Below are positions 6,157 through 14,736 of a stretch of DNA of 54,690 nucleotides, piece by piece. Origin of the DNA: a bacterium (GTDB lineage Bacteria; Bacillota; Clostridia; Lachnospirales; Lachnospiraceae); the NCBI GenBank assembly GCA_004562765.1, contig SFRL01000020.1:1-54690 (forward strand), in the 5' to 3' direction. Position 1 is the first letter of the stretch, and each line of letters starts with the position of its first letter. Both the position numbers and the translations under genes were made by a program. The notes under the pieces are model-generated. The model was given only the letters and a program-made list of their open reading frames with translations. It ran no database searches and was not told the DNA's origin.

Positions 6157-8010
6157 ATGAAAAGACAGATGAAAAGAAAAAACAGGATCAGGTTCATTTC
6201 CGCATTATTAGCTGTTATGATGATGGCGACATTATTGTCCGGCTGCGGATCAGCAAAGGAAAAGGAACAGGAAGAAACAATTACTGTTTATTTGTGGACC
6301 AATGCGATGTACGAAAAATACGCACCCTACATCCAGTCCCAGCTTCCGGATGTGAATATCCAGTTTGTGGTGGGTAACAATGACCTTGATTTCTACAAAT
6401 TTATGAATGAGCATGGTGCGCTGCCGGATATCATCACCTGCTGTCGTTTTTCGCTGCATGATGCTGCGCCGCTGAAGGACAGCCTGATGGATCTGTCCAC
6501 CAGTTCAGAAGCCGGTGCCATCTATGACGCCTATCTCACCAGCTTTACGAATGAGGACGGCAGTATCAACTGGTTGCCGCTGAGCGCCGATGTTCATGGA
6601 TTTATTACCAATAAGGCGTTATTTGACGAGTACGATATTCCCCTGCCCACGGATTACGAGAGCTTTGTATCTGCATGCCAGGCCTTTGAAAAGGCAGGTA
6701 TCCGGGGCTATGTTGGCGATTACATCTACGACTATACCTGTATGGAAACGTTGCAGGGACTGTCCATTCCTGAGCTTACTTCCGTAGAAGGACGTAAATG
6801 GCGGACAGCTTATTCAGATCCGGCAAGTACGGAGCGTGTCGGACTGGATGATAACGTCTGGCCGGGTGCTTTTGAGCGGATGGAGCAGTTTATCAAGGAT
6901 GTGAACCTGACACCCGATGTTTTGGAGTATGGCTATGATATTCCAGTTAATATGTTTGCAAATGGCGAGGTTGCCATGATCGCTGGTAGTTCAGCAAGAG
7001 TATTGGAGTTTAGAAACCAGGGAATTGATACGGTGCTCCTTCCTTATTTCGGACAGGATGGCGAGCAGTGGCTGATGACCACTCCTTATTTGCAGGTCGC
7101 GCTGAACCGCAATCTGGAAAAGGACGAAAAACGTCGGGAGAAGGCGATGAAAGTTCTGGATGTGATGCTTTCCGAGGAAGGTCAGACGGTGCTTGCCAAT
7201 GGTCAGGATGTCCTGAGCTATAGTCAGGATGTGGGCATTCATCTGACTGATCATCTGTCAAACCTGAAGCCGCTGATCGAGCAGAATCACATGTATATCC
7301 GTATTGCCTCCAATGACTTCTTTGCCGTGTCCCAGGATGTGGTTTCGAAGATGATCGCAGGCGAATACAACGCGAAACAGGCCTATGAAGCCTTTGATGC
7401 GGCGCTTCGTGAGCCAAAGGATGATTCCGCCGAGGTGATCCTGACTTCCCAGAAGGGATACTCTAACATTTTCTATAGCAAGGGTGGCAATGAAGCTTAT
7501 TCTGTTATGGCGGGCACCCTGCGAGGAATGTATGGCAGCGATGTGCTCCTTGCAACAGGAAACAGTTTCACCGGCTCTGTACTTCAGGCTGATTACACGG
7601 AAAAGCTGGCAGGCTGCATGATCATGCCAAACAATCTGTGTTCTTTTCAGCGTGATATGACCGGTGCGGAACTGAAGGAGCTGGTTAAAGCTTATGTGGA
7701 AGGTGTCGAAGGAGGGTTCAAGCCCTTCAACCGCGGCTCTCTGCCTGTGGTCAGCGGCATCACCATTGAAGTGGAAGAAAACGAGGGTGCTTACACCCTG
7801 ACAAAGGTGAAAAAGGACGGTAAGGAGATCAAAGACGATGAGACCTTTTCTGTGACCTGTCTTGCGAATCCGGCACATTTTGCTCCTTTCCTTGAAGATG
7901 AGAGTCGTGTGTTCACAGAAGGCGATGAAAATGTAAAGACAACCTGGACGAACTATGTCAAAGAGGGCGGCGTTGTTCTTTCACGGCCGGAACACTACAT
8001 TACGACGTAG
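6157..8010 (+). CDS. lipoprotein: solute-binding domain fused to 5'-nucleotidase-C-like domain
   Basis: This is a 617-residue exported lipoprotein. The lipobox LLSGC places the lipid-anchored Cys at residue 30. Residues about 40-425 resemble family 1 extracellular solute-binding proteins (TVYLWTNAMYEKYAPYI, ALPDIITC, NKALFDEYDIPLP, FANGEVAMIAGSSAR). From about 435 to the end the sequence instead resembles the C-terminal domain of 5'-nucleotidases (LLATGNSFTGS, MTGAELKELVKAY, VVSGITIEVEE, VKKDGKEIKDDETFSVT). No ABC permease or ATPase gene is adjacent, so it may work as a sensor or scavenging protein rather than a classical importer component. The family knowledge is general; the fusion is what the sequence shows. 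Confidence 0.75.
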   Translation: MKRQMKRKNRIRFISALLAVMMMATLLSGCGSAKEKEQEETITVYLWTNAMYEKYAPYIQSQLPDVNIQFVVGNNDLDFYKFMNEHGALPDIITCCRFSLHDAAPLKDSLMDLSTSSEAGAIYDAYLTSFTNEDGSINWLPLSADVHGFITNKALFDEYDIPLPTDYESFVSACQAFEKAGIRGYVGDYIYDYTCMETLQGLSIPELTSVEGRKWRTAYSDPASTERVGLDDNVWPGAFERMEQFIKDVNLTPDVLEYGYDIPVNMFANGEVAMIAGSSARVLEFRNQGIDTVLLPYFGQDGEQWLMTTPYLQVALNRNLEKDEKRREKAMKVLDVMLSEEGQTVLANGQDVLSYSQDVGIHLTDHLSNLKPLIEQNHMYIRIASNDFFAVSQDVVSKMIAGEYNAKQAYEAFDAALREPKDDSAEVILTSQKGYSNIFYSKGGNEAYSVMAGTLRGMYGSDVLLATGNSFTGSVLQADYTEKLAGCMIMPNNLCSFQRDMTGAELKELVKAYVEGVEGGFKPFNRGSLPVVSGITIEVEENEGAYTLTKVKKDGKEIKDDETFSVTCLANPAHFAPFLEDESRVFTEGDENVKTTWTNYVKEGGVVLSRPEHYITT

Positions 8011-8085
8011 GGACGTTTCTTCTGTCCTGACCATCGCCCATTGCCATAAGGAGCGCCCTTTGTCATAGCACCAAATGAGCCGGCA

Positions 8086-8114
8086 TTGACAAATACTTTG
8101 CAGATGCGTATGAT
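8086..8114 (+). promoter_or_regulatory. sigma-A promoter upstream of the YkvI-like gene
   Basis: A consensus TTGACA (8086-8091), 17 bases and TATGAT (8109-8114). It is followed by a terminator-like hairpin before the gene. Confidence 0.75.
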
Positions 8115-8136
8115 GAATAATGGAAATGCTCAATGG

Positions 8137-8164
8137 GGAGACGTTTGCGGACGTCTCTCTTTTG
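8137..8164 (+). terminator. terminator-like hairpin between promoter and gene
   Basis: GAGACGT (8138-8144) and ACGTCTC (8151-8157) form a 7-base-pair stem with a TTGCGG loop, followed by TCTTTTG. It lies about 22 bases after the -10 box of the preceding promoter, so it may act as a leader attenuator. Alternatively it is a weak end signal for transcripts from 6157-8010. Confidence 0.5.
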
Positions 8165-8196
8165 CGTTCTCAGATGGAGAGAAGGAGATTGATGTT

Positions 8197-8796
8197 ATGA
8201 AGAAAAGTAAAATTGCGGTATCGGCGATCCTGAGCGTGGCATTTATCTGGTTTACGACGCATTTCGGAGGCGGGTTTGCTTCGGGTGCGCAGTTGTACAG
8301 TTATTTCGGAAAATACGGTGGCTGGTGTCTGATCCTGCCAATCCTTGCTATGGCGTATGATGCGTTGTTTTTTGGCTATGCGCTGTATTTTGCAAGAAAA
8401 CATCAGGTGTATGATTATCGTTCCTACAACAATGTATTTCATGGGAGATTTGCACCGGTGTTTTCGAATCTGTTTGAGATCATCTATCTGGTGACTATGT
8501 GCCTGGCACCGGCTGTTGCATTTGCCACCGGCGGCGCAACGTTGAAGACCGTGACCGGACTGTCTTATCCGGTGTGTACGGTGATCATCGGTGTCTTTAT
8601 TTTTATCGTTGCGATCTTTGGATCAAAGCTGGTGCGCAAGGTGGCGTTTGTATTGTCCATCATGATCATTGTTGGACTGCTGACACTGGTGCAGAAAGCC
8701 TACAGTTTCCTGGCGTATCTGGAAATTCCGGTGATCCTGATACCATATATCATACATATGATCGTTACAAGATTTGATACAAAGGAAAGAAGATAG
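8197..8796 (+). CDS. shortened YkvI-like membrane protein
   Basis: This 199-residue integral membrane protein has about six hydrophobic segments. It starts like YkvI-family proteins (LeuT-fold, uncharacterised transporters): the first helix carries THFGGGFASGAQL, the broken-helix Gly-rich motif of that fold, and later LAPAVAFATGGATL is seen. Full YkvI proteins are about 350 residues. Here the frame jumps after IIVGLLTLVQKAY to what looks like the family's last helix (LEIPVILIPYIIHMIV) and a charged tail. I infer an in-frame internal deletion of the second half, or a naturally short variant. ATG 8197 has AGAAGGAG nine bases upstream; the upstream part of the frame crosses the promoter and hairpin and is not coding. 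Confidence 0.65.
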   Translation: MKKSKIAVSAILSVAFIWFTTHFGGGFASGAQLYSYFGKYGGWCLILPILAMAYDALFFGYALYFARKHQVYDYRSYNNVFHGRFAPVFSNLFEIIYLVTMCLAPAVAFATGGATLKTVTGLSYPVCTVIIGVFIFIVAIFGSKLVRKVAFVLSIMIIVGLLTLVQKAYSFLAYLEIPVILIPYIIHMIVTRFDTKERR

Positions 8797-8857
8797 AGGT
8801 CCGGCGTGGGATGAACCGGAAAATTTTGGGTAAATGATGAAAAACGGAGGGGACAGG

Positions 8858-9949
8858 ATGAGACTGGAAAATTATGAGATGCATCTGCCGAGCTATTCGA
8901 TCGGGGATCAGTGCTATTCAAAAATTGTAGACGTGTGTGATGATTATGGAAAAACGGTGCTCATGATCGGTGGAAAAAAAGCTCTGCAGGCAGCAGAGGC
9001 GAAGATCCGAAAGGCCATCGAGGGTTCTGTGCTGGAGATCATAGGTGTGGAGATCTATGGTCATGACTGCACCTATGCTGCGGTGGAACGGCTGAGAAAG
9101 ATGGAGCTTTACAAAAAGGCAGACATGGTCTTTGCAGTAGGCGGTGGCAAGGCGGTTGACACCTGTAAGTGTCTGTGTATCGATGATGACAAGCCGATCT
9201 TTTCATTTCCGACTATCGCATCCAATTGTGCAGCTACAACATCGGTCTCCATCATGTACAATGAGGACGGAACGTTTTTAAAGCCGCACTTTTTTGTACG
9301 TCCGGTGATGCATGCATTTATTGATACAGCGATCATCGCGCAGGCACCGGTGCAGTATATGTGGGCGGGGATCGGTGATACCTACGCGAAATATTATGAG
9401 GCAACCATTTCATCCAGAGATGAAACATTAGAGCACTATACGGCTTTGGGCGTCAACATCAGTCAGATGTGCAAGGATCCGATCCTAAAATATGGAATAA
9501 AGGGATTGGAGGATCACAAAAAGCAGATCGCTTCCTATGAATTGGAACAGCTGGTGTTGTCCATTGTGGTCACAACGGGTATCGCCTCCATTTTCCTGAC
9601 CAGAGATTTTACCCCGGACTATAACAGCGGACTTGCCCATGCGATCTTTTATGCCCTCACGAAATATCCGGTCATTGAAGAAAAACACTTTCACGGTGAG
9701 GTAGTTGGATTTGGCGTTTTATTTGCGCTTTTGTGCGACGGGCAAATGGAGGAATTTCAGAAGATCTACGATTTTAATAAGAGCATTGGCCTGCCAGTGT
9801 CCATTGAGCAGATCGATATTTCTGAGGAGGAGTTCCGCGAAACCATCACCAGAGTGCCTTTCATGTCGGACATCAGGCATTATCCTTATCCTGTTACAGA
9901 GGAAATGCTTTTGCGCGCATGGGATACGTTGAAAAAGCATAGATTATAG
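8858..9949 (+). CDS. iron-containing alcohol dehydrogenase family protein (GldA-like)
   Basis: This 363-residue protein is of the group III (iron/zinc-type) dehydrogenase family, nearest to the glycerol-dehydrogenase branch. The nucleotide-binding motif FAVGGGKAVDTCK (about 95-107), FPTIASNCAATTSVS and the DTAIIAQAP segment are typical. Metal-ligand positions are probably within MWAGIGDTYAK, SGLAHAIFYAL and KHFHGEVVGFG, giving Asp and two His. It would oxidise a small alcohol or polyol, or reduce the matching ketone, with NAD(P); the substrate cannot be named. The start is ATG 8858 with CGGAGGGG upstream, not the earlier ATG 8834. The stop codon TAG lies inside the first unit of the next repeat array. 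Confidence 0.85.
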   Translation: MRLENYEMHLPSYSIGDQCYSKIVDVCDDYGKTVLMIGGKKALQAAEAKIRKAIEGSVLEIIGVEIYGHDCTYAAVERLRKMELYKKADMVFAVGGGKAVDTCKCLCIDDDKPIFSFPTIASNCAATTSVSIMYNEDGTFLKPHFFVRPVMHAFIDTAIIAQAPVQYMWAGIGDTYAKYYEATISSRDETLEHYTALGVNISQMCKDPILKYGIKGLEDHKKQIASYELEQLVLSIVVTTGIASIFLTRDFTPDYNSGLAHAIFYALTKYPVIEEKHFHGEVVGFGVLFALLCDGQMEEFQKIYDFNKSIGLPVSIEQIDISEEEFRETITRVPFMSDIRHYPYPVTEEMLLRAWDTLKKHRL

Positions 9950-10030
9950 CTTGAATTATAGTGCATTATAGTGTATTATATTTTTATCATAGAAATTATA
10001 GTGTATTATAGTCTGAATAATAAATTATAG
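9943..10030 (+). repeat. helically phased ATTATAG repeat array with embedded promoter
   Basis: ATTATAG or near copies start at 9943, 9955, 9965, 9975, 9986 (degenerate), 9995, 10005, about 10016 (degenerate) and 10024, a 9-12 base period. TTGAAT (9951-9956), 17 bases and TATTAT (9974-9979) make a promoter inside the array. The array starts in the stop codon of the dehydrogenase and ends 26 bases before the AAA ATPase gene. It has the same architecture as 4541-4612 and 22906-23003, but a different motif. Confidence 0.75.
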
Positions 10031-10056
10031 CGAATGACATAGGGGGCATTGCCGCG

Positions 10057-11100
10057 ATGAAAGGAAGAAATCCATATGTGATCAGCTTTGGGAGAATTCC
10101 AACTCAGTATATTAACAGATCGCTGCTTATTGATAATATAGTTGAAATACTAGAGGCTGATCCGGTTGAGGAGCAGGCATTAAAGCTAACCGGTATTCGT
10201 GGAACCGGAAAAACTGTGACCATGACTGCAGTTGAACGACGCATGAGAAAGAATGATGACTGGATCGTAGTAGGGCTGAAATCAAATTCAAATATTACAG
10301 AGGATCTCATTGCAAATTTATACAGTAGCGTTGGTTTTCTGACTGATTTTATGAATGCGGAACTGAACCTGTCGAAGTTTGGAATCGGATTAAATATCAA
10401 ATCAAAAAGTCCGGTTGCAAGTCTGGATTATGCATTGAAAAGAATATTGTCTGAAATTAAGAAAAAGGGAAAGCGGATACTGGTTACCATTGACGAGGCA
10501 AGAAAAACAGAGGCAATGATAGATTTTATACAGGAGTTCCAGCTGTTGATCCGGGAGGAATATCCCATTTATTTACTTGCTGCCGGATTGTATGAAGATA
10601 TTGAACAGATTGAAAATGCGGATGGATTGACATTTTTCCTGCGGGCTACATCTTTTGAAATGACGCCGCTAAATCTGGGCATGATACGTGAAGATTACAA
10701 AAAGACATTGGAGCTATCAAGCGATGTAGCAGAGGAGATGGCAGTCATTACCAAGGGCTATGCTTTTGCTTATCAGGCACTGGGGAAATATATGTGGGAG
10801 TCTGGTCAGAAGGAGCTTTCGGAAGAGGTTCTAATGCTGCTTGATGAGGCATTAGCAGAAAAAGTGTACAAGAAAATCTGGAGTGAGCTTGCACCAAAGG
10901 ATCGATGGTTCTTACAGTACATTGTTCAAAAGGACCAGATGTCGGCTAGTGAATTGCTTCAGATCACTCAAAAGAAGCATAACGAATGGTCGGAACCGAG
11001 AAAGCGACTGTCCGAGAAAGGGATCATTGATACAAAAACAAGAGGAATCATTTCGCTAAAATTACCCAGACTGAAGGAGTTTGTGGAGAGTCAGAATTGA
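10057..11100 (+). CDS. AAA+ ATPase with C-terminal winged helix, paralog 1
   Basis: This is a 347-residue cytoplasmic ATPase. Walker A is GIRGTGKT (46-53); Walker B is ILVTIDEA with D146 and E147. The last 65 residues form a predicted winged helix (WFLQYIVQKDQMSASELLQI, SEKGIIDTKTRGIISLKLP). The fold resembles archaeal-type and Orc1/Cdc6-like P-loop ATPases of unknown role found singly in Firmicutes. It is a clear paralog of 23015-24055 with the same N-terminal pattern NP-(Y/F)-x-(I/L)-SFG-x2-P-x-Q. No partner gene is next to it. The phased array upstream suggests that the protein, through its winged helix, binds these repeats. Biological role unknown. Confidence 0.7.
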   Translation: MKGRNPYVISFGRIPTQYINRSLLIDNIVEILEADPVEEQALKLTGIRGTGKTVTMTAVERRMRKNDDWIVVGLKSNSNITEDLIANLYSSVGFLTDFMNAELNLSKFGIGLNIKSKSPVASLDYALKRILSEIKKKGKRILVTIDEARKTEAMIDFIQEFQLLIREEYPIYLLAAGLYEDIEQIENADGLTFFLRATSFEMTPLNLGMIREDYKKTLELSSDVAEEMAVITKGYAFAYQALGKYMWESGQKELSEEVLMLLDEALAEKVYKKIWSELAPKDRWFLQYIVQKDQMSASELLQITQKKHNEWSEPRKRLSEKGIIDTKTRGIISLKLPRLKEFVESQN

Positions 11101-11178
11101 TTCTGGATGAATATAAAAAGTATTGGTTCGTATAGCGGATTTTTTACATTATAAGCTGAGGAGAATTTCATAGAAGTT

Positions 11179-11832
11179 ATGGCAAAGTTATATTTTTATT
11201 ACGGCGCGATGGGCGCCTGCAAAAGTGCAACAGCGATCACGACCGCATACAATTATGTGGAAGCGGAGATCGGAAATGGAAACGCGAAGGAGCGGTCAAG
11301 GATCTTACGTATCTTAAAGCCTGCGTTGGAGACCCGGGACGGCGATGCAACGATCCGTTCACGCATCGGTCTGGAGGCGGAATGTGAGACGATCGAGCGT
11401 TTTATAGAAGAATTTTCGGTGGAGGAGCTGGGTGCGCTGCCCGAAGAGGAGCGCAGAGAGCGCTTTCCCTTTAAAGTGTTGATCGTGGATGAGGCGCAGT
11501 TTTGCAGCAGGGAACAGATCGACTATCTCTCGGATGTGGTGGATTTTCTGGATGTACCGGTCATCTGTTACGGACTGCGGGCAGATTTTCAAAACCGTCT
11601 GTTTCCGGGCAGTGAGCGTTTGATGGAGATCGCGGACAAGCTGGAGGAACTGAAGACGATGTGCTGGTGCGGACGAAAAGCCACCTGCAACGCGCGCTAC
11701 GACGAGAACGGTATCGTGCGCGAGGGTGAGCAGGTGCTTTTAGGCGCCAACAACAATTATAAGGCGCTGTGCAGAAAGCATTACAAGCAGGGCTTGCTGT
11801 TTCCGCCGAAATCTACGAAAGGGGAATTTTAA
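11179..11832 (+). CDS. tdk: thymidine kinase
   Basis: This 217-residue type II thymidine kinase phosphorylates thymidine to dTMP for salvage. The P-loop is GAMGACKSA (9-17), the Asp-Glu-x-Gln motif is VDEAQF, and the lasso region is YGLRADFQNRLFPGS. Zinc-binding cysteines lie in CWCGRKATC and near the C-terminus in LCRKHY. The P-loop carries Cys at residue 14, where many relatives have Ser or Gly. The MFS gene begins three bases after the stop, so the two are probably co-transcribed. Confidence 0.92.
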   Translation: MAKLYFYYGAMGACKSATAITTAYNYVEAEIGNGNAKERSRILRILKPALETRDGDATIRSRIGLEAECETIERFIEEFSVEELGALPEEERRERFPFKVLIVDEAQFCSREQIDYLSDVVDFLDVPVICYGLRADFQNRLFPGSERLMEIADKLEELKTMCWCGRKATCNARYDENGIVREGEQVLLGANNNYKALCRKHYKQGLLFPPKSTKGEF

Positions 11833-11835
11833 TAT

Positions 11836-12984
11836 ATGAACACACAGGAGAAACAGCCGAAGCTGTACCGGATGGGCTGTATAGCCTTTTTCTTCAGTGG
11901 CATCTGTGCCATGAGCAGCGGAGTCATTGTGAGTCTGCTGCAGGAATATTACGGATTTGCCTATGGGATGACGGGAACACTGCTGTCGCTGATGAATATC
12001 GGAAACCTTGTGGCAGGCTTTGCGTCTGCCATTCTGCCCTCAAAGATCGGCACGCGGGCGACGGTTATGACACTTACCAGCGGCTATGCGCTGGGCTATC
12101 TTTTTATGACATCGGGCAATTATATGTGGTTGCTCATGCTGGCGTTTCTGTTTCTCGGTCTCGCGAAGGGAAATGCGATCAACAACTGTACGGTGCTTGT
12201 CGGAAACAATGCGAAGGACCGTACAAAGGGCATGAACGTCATGCATGCCAGCTATGCCTGCGGTGCTCTGCTGGGACCGATCCTCATCACTGCCGCACTG
12301 CTTGTCGGAAAGTTCACACCGATGTATGCCCTTGCCGTGTTGGGCGTTTTGCTCTGGCTTGTGTTTGTCGCTGTGAAATTTCCGGGAAAGAGTGCACAGA
12401 CCGCAGACGGAAAAAAGGAGAAAACGGACTGGAGCTTTTTGAAGGAGAAGAAATTCTGGCTGCTGACAGGGCTGATCTTCTGCCAGAATGCGGCGGAGAC
12501 CAGTGTGACCGGATGGATGGTTACCTATTACAAGGGGAATGGCATTTTGTCCGGCACATTGGCAAACTATACGCTGACGATCATGTGGGGGGCAACGCTG
12601 ATCGCCAGACTTTTGATCGCATTCGTGTTCCCGATCAAAGACCGGTTTAAGGCCCTTGCGATCATGGGCGGAGGTTGTGTCATTCTGTACGCGGCTTTGA
12701 TCTTTTCCAATACCGGGTGGCTGGCGATCCTGATGCTGTTCGCGTTTTCTTTTGCGATGGCAGGCGTCAACCCCACCGGTGTGGCAGGCGCGGGAAATAT
12801 GCTGAACGCTGCCAGCATGGGTATCATGCTGCCGGCAGCGGGACTCGGTGCGATCCTCATGCCGTGGATCATCGGTTTTGTGGCAGAGGGCGTGAGCCTT
12901 CGCGCAGGTATGTTCTGCAATATTGTACCCTGTGTAGGAATTCTGGTTTTTGCGCTTTTGTGCAGAAGACTGGGAGATGAGTGA
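11836..12984 (+). CDS. MFS transporter
   Basis: This 382-residue membrane protein has about twelve hydrophobic helices and a central charged loop (KFPGKSAQTADGKKEKTDW, about residue 185-205), the two-by-six layout of the major facilitator superfamily. The first cytoplasmic loop has LPSKIGTRATV, a weak form of the MFS signature. The substrate is unknown. Its position directly behind tdk would fit nucleoside transport, but many unrelated MFS genes sit in such places. Ribosome binding site GAAAGGGG lies inside the end of tdk. Confidence 0.8.
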   Translation: MNTQEKQPKLYRMGCIAFFFSGICAMSSGVIVSLLQEYYGFAYGMTGTLLSLMNIGNLVAGFASAILPSKIGTRATVMTLTSGYALGYLFMTSGNYMWLLMLAFLFLGLAKGNAINNCTVLVGNNAKDRTKGMNVMHASYACGALLGPILITAALLVGKFTPMYALAVLGVLLWLVFVAVKFPGKSAQTADGKKEKTDWSFLKEKKFWLLTGLIFCQNAAETSVTGWMVTYYKGNGILSGTLANYTLTIMWGATLIARLLIAFVFPIKDRFKALAIMGGGCVILYAALIFSNTGWLAILMLFAFSFAMAGVNPTGVAGAGNMLNAASMGIMLPAAGLGAILMPWIIGFVAEGVSLRAGMFCNIVPCVGILVFALLCRRLGDE

Positions 12985-13022
12985 TACGGAAGATAAAGTG
13001 CTTCCGGGGAAGGAGCGCAGTT

Positions 13023-14735
13023 ATGGTAACATGGTTTTATTTCATTGTATTCTTACTGGCACTTATCATGGCGGGGAGTTTTTTGCTCCAGACAAAAAAT
13101 GCTGACAGTATGTTTGTTCTGTTTAGTATATTAGTTGTTGTGAATTGTCTGGGACGCTATATGCTGGCGTCGGCACAGACACTGGAGATGGCGATATGGG
13201 CGAATAAGTTTTTGTATGTGGGAGGATGCTTTGCGCCGCTCCTCATTCTGATCGTGCTGGCAAGATTGTGCAATCAGAGGATACCTCGCTGGCTGATCGC
13301 TGTGCTGACAGCATACTCCACACTGGTCATAGGACTCGTCATGACGATCGGAAGATCCGGTATTTACTATAAGGATGTACAACTCGGCCATGGGAATGGA
13401 TATAATTATCTGATCAAAACATATGGACCGCTACATATCCTGTATCCCATCATGATGCTTGTATATGCCTGCATCATGGTTTTTTATCTGGTTTACGGCA
13501 TCCGGCAGAGAAAGTATGTGTCATTTCGCGCGGTGCTCACCCTCAGCGGTACCTGTTTTGCGGTCATTGCGATGTATATTTTAGAGCGGATACTTCACTC
13601 CAACATCAGCTTTCTGGCTGTTGGTTATCTGATCGGCATTGCGCTGCTGATCAAATATTATCAGCGACTCAACATTTATGATATGTCTGCGAATGTTATG
13701 AATTCGATCGAAAAGATGAAGGAATACGGTTATCTGGTCGTCGATGACAGAAAGCGGTATATCAATGCCAATGATTATCTGAAGGAGCTGTTCCCGGAGA
13801 TCCGTGACTGGACAGTGGAGAAGGAGATTCCGGAGTCGGACAGCTATCTGTTCCGGGAAGTAGTACAGTACCTGCTCGATTGGGAGGCATCAGAAAAGGA
13901 AGCAAAGACGATTCAGGTGGGTGAGCAGTATTTCCAGATGGAGATCCGTGAATTGTCCTACCGGGAAAAAGAAAACGTCGGATATCTGATCGAGTTCGTT
14001 GACCGGACCATTGAGAAAAAATATTACCAGACGATCGAGGATTATAACGTGAAGCTGGAAGACGAAGTCGCAGAAAAGACGGAACATATTATGCACATGA
14101 AGGACATGCTCATCCTGGGCATGGCGGATATGGTGGAGAGCCGGGATCAGAACACCGGCGGTCATATTAAACGGACCAGTGCGGTGGTCAATGTATTTGC
14201 CGAGCAGCTGAAGCAGGAGTGCGAGCGCTTCCATTTTGAAAAGGGATTTTTAAAGCAGGTGGAGAAGGCTGCGCCTATGCATGATCTCGGAAAGATCGCC
14301 ATTGATGATGCGGTGCTGAGAAAGCCCGGAAAATACACGGATGCGGAATATGCGGAAATGAAACGGCATCCGGCGGAGGGCGCGAAGATCGTTGAGAATA
14401 TCCTGCGCGGTGTGGAGGATGAGTCGTTTGTGCAGATCGCGAAAAATATTGCACTGTATCATCATGAGAAATGGAATGGAAAGGGATATCCCACCGGGTT
14501 GTCCGGCACAGACATCCCCATGGAAGCGCGCATCATGGCGCTGTCGGATGTGTTTGACGCGCTTGTCAGCAAACGCTGCTACAAAGAAGCCTTTTCCTAT
14601 GACCGGGCATTTGCGATCATCGAGGAATCGCTGGGCGAGCATTTTGACCCTGAACTGGGCGCGGTATTCCTCTCCTGCAGACCTCAGCTGGAGGCGTTGT
14701 ATGACAACTGGAGTGACGACAGTGCGGTAGCTTAG
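13023..14735 (+). CDS. HD-GYP domain protein with N-terminal membrane sensor
   Basis: This protein of about 570 residues has seven or eight N-terminal transmembrane helices resembling the 7TM module of histidine kinases (about 1-215), a PAS-like region (about 225-330), and a C-terminal HD-GYP domain (about 355-550). Catalytic motifs are MHDLGKI and HHEKWNGKGYP, the full HD and GYP signatures, so c-di-GMP hydrolysis is expected. ATG 13023 has AAGGAG seven bases upstream; an in-frame GTG at 12981 overlaps the MFS stop. The stop lies one base from the stop of the convergent M56 peptidase gene, leaving no room for a terminator. Confidence 0.85.
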   Translation: MVTWFYFIVFLLALIMAGSFLLQTKNADSMFVLFSILVVVNCLGRYMLASAQTLEMAIWANKFLYVGGCFAPLLILIVLARLCNQRIPRWLIAVLTAYSTLVIGLVMTIGRSGIYYKDVQLGHGNGYNYLIKTYGPLHILYPIMMLVYACIMVFYLVYGIRQRKYVSFRAVLTLSGTCFAVIAMYILERILHSNISFLAVGYLIGIALLIKYYQRLNIYDMSANVMNSIEKMKEYGYLVVDDRKRYINANDYLKELFPEIRDWTVEKEIPESDSYLFREVVQYLLDWEASEKEAKTIQVGEQYFQMEIRELSYREKENVGYLIEFVDRTIEKKYYQTIEDYNVKLEDEVAEKTEHIMHMKDMLILGMADMVESRDQNTGGHIKRTSAVVNVFAEQLKQECERFHFEKGFLKQVEKAAPMHDLGKIAIDDAVLRKPGKYTDAEYAEMKRHPAEGAKIVENILRGVEDESFVQIAKNIALYHHEKWNGKGYPTGLSGTDIPMEARIMALSDVFDALVSKRCYKEAFSYDRAFAIIEESLGEHFDPELGAVFLSCRPQLEALYDNWSDDSAVA

Positions 14736-14736
14736 A

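Noticed and set aside
9943..10030. CRISPR-like repeats
   Set aside because: Units are only 7-9 bases at a 10-base period; there are no spacers of 30 bases and no cas genes in the window.
11769..12650. 293-residue plus-strand open frame
   Set aside because: It overlaps tdk and the MFS gene in another frame; the composition (many Cys, Arg, His) is that of a shadow frame.
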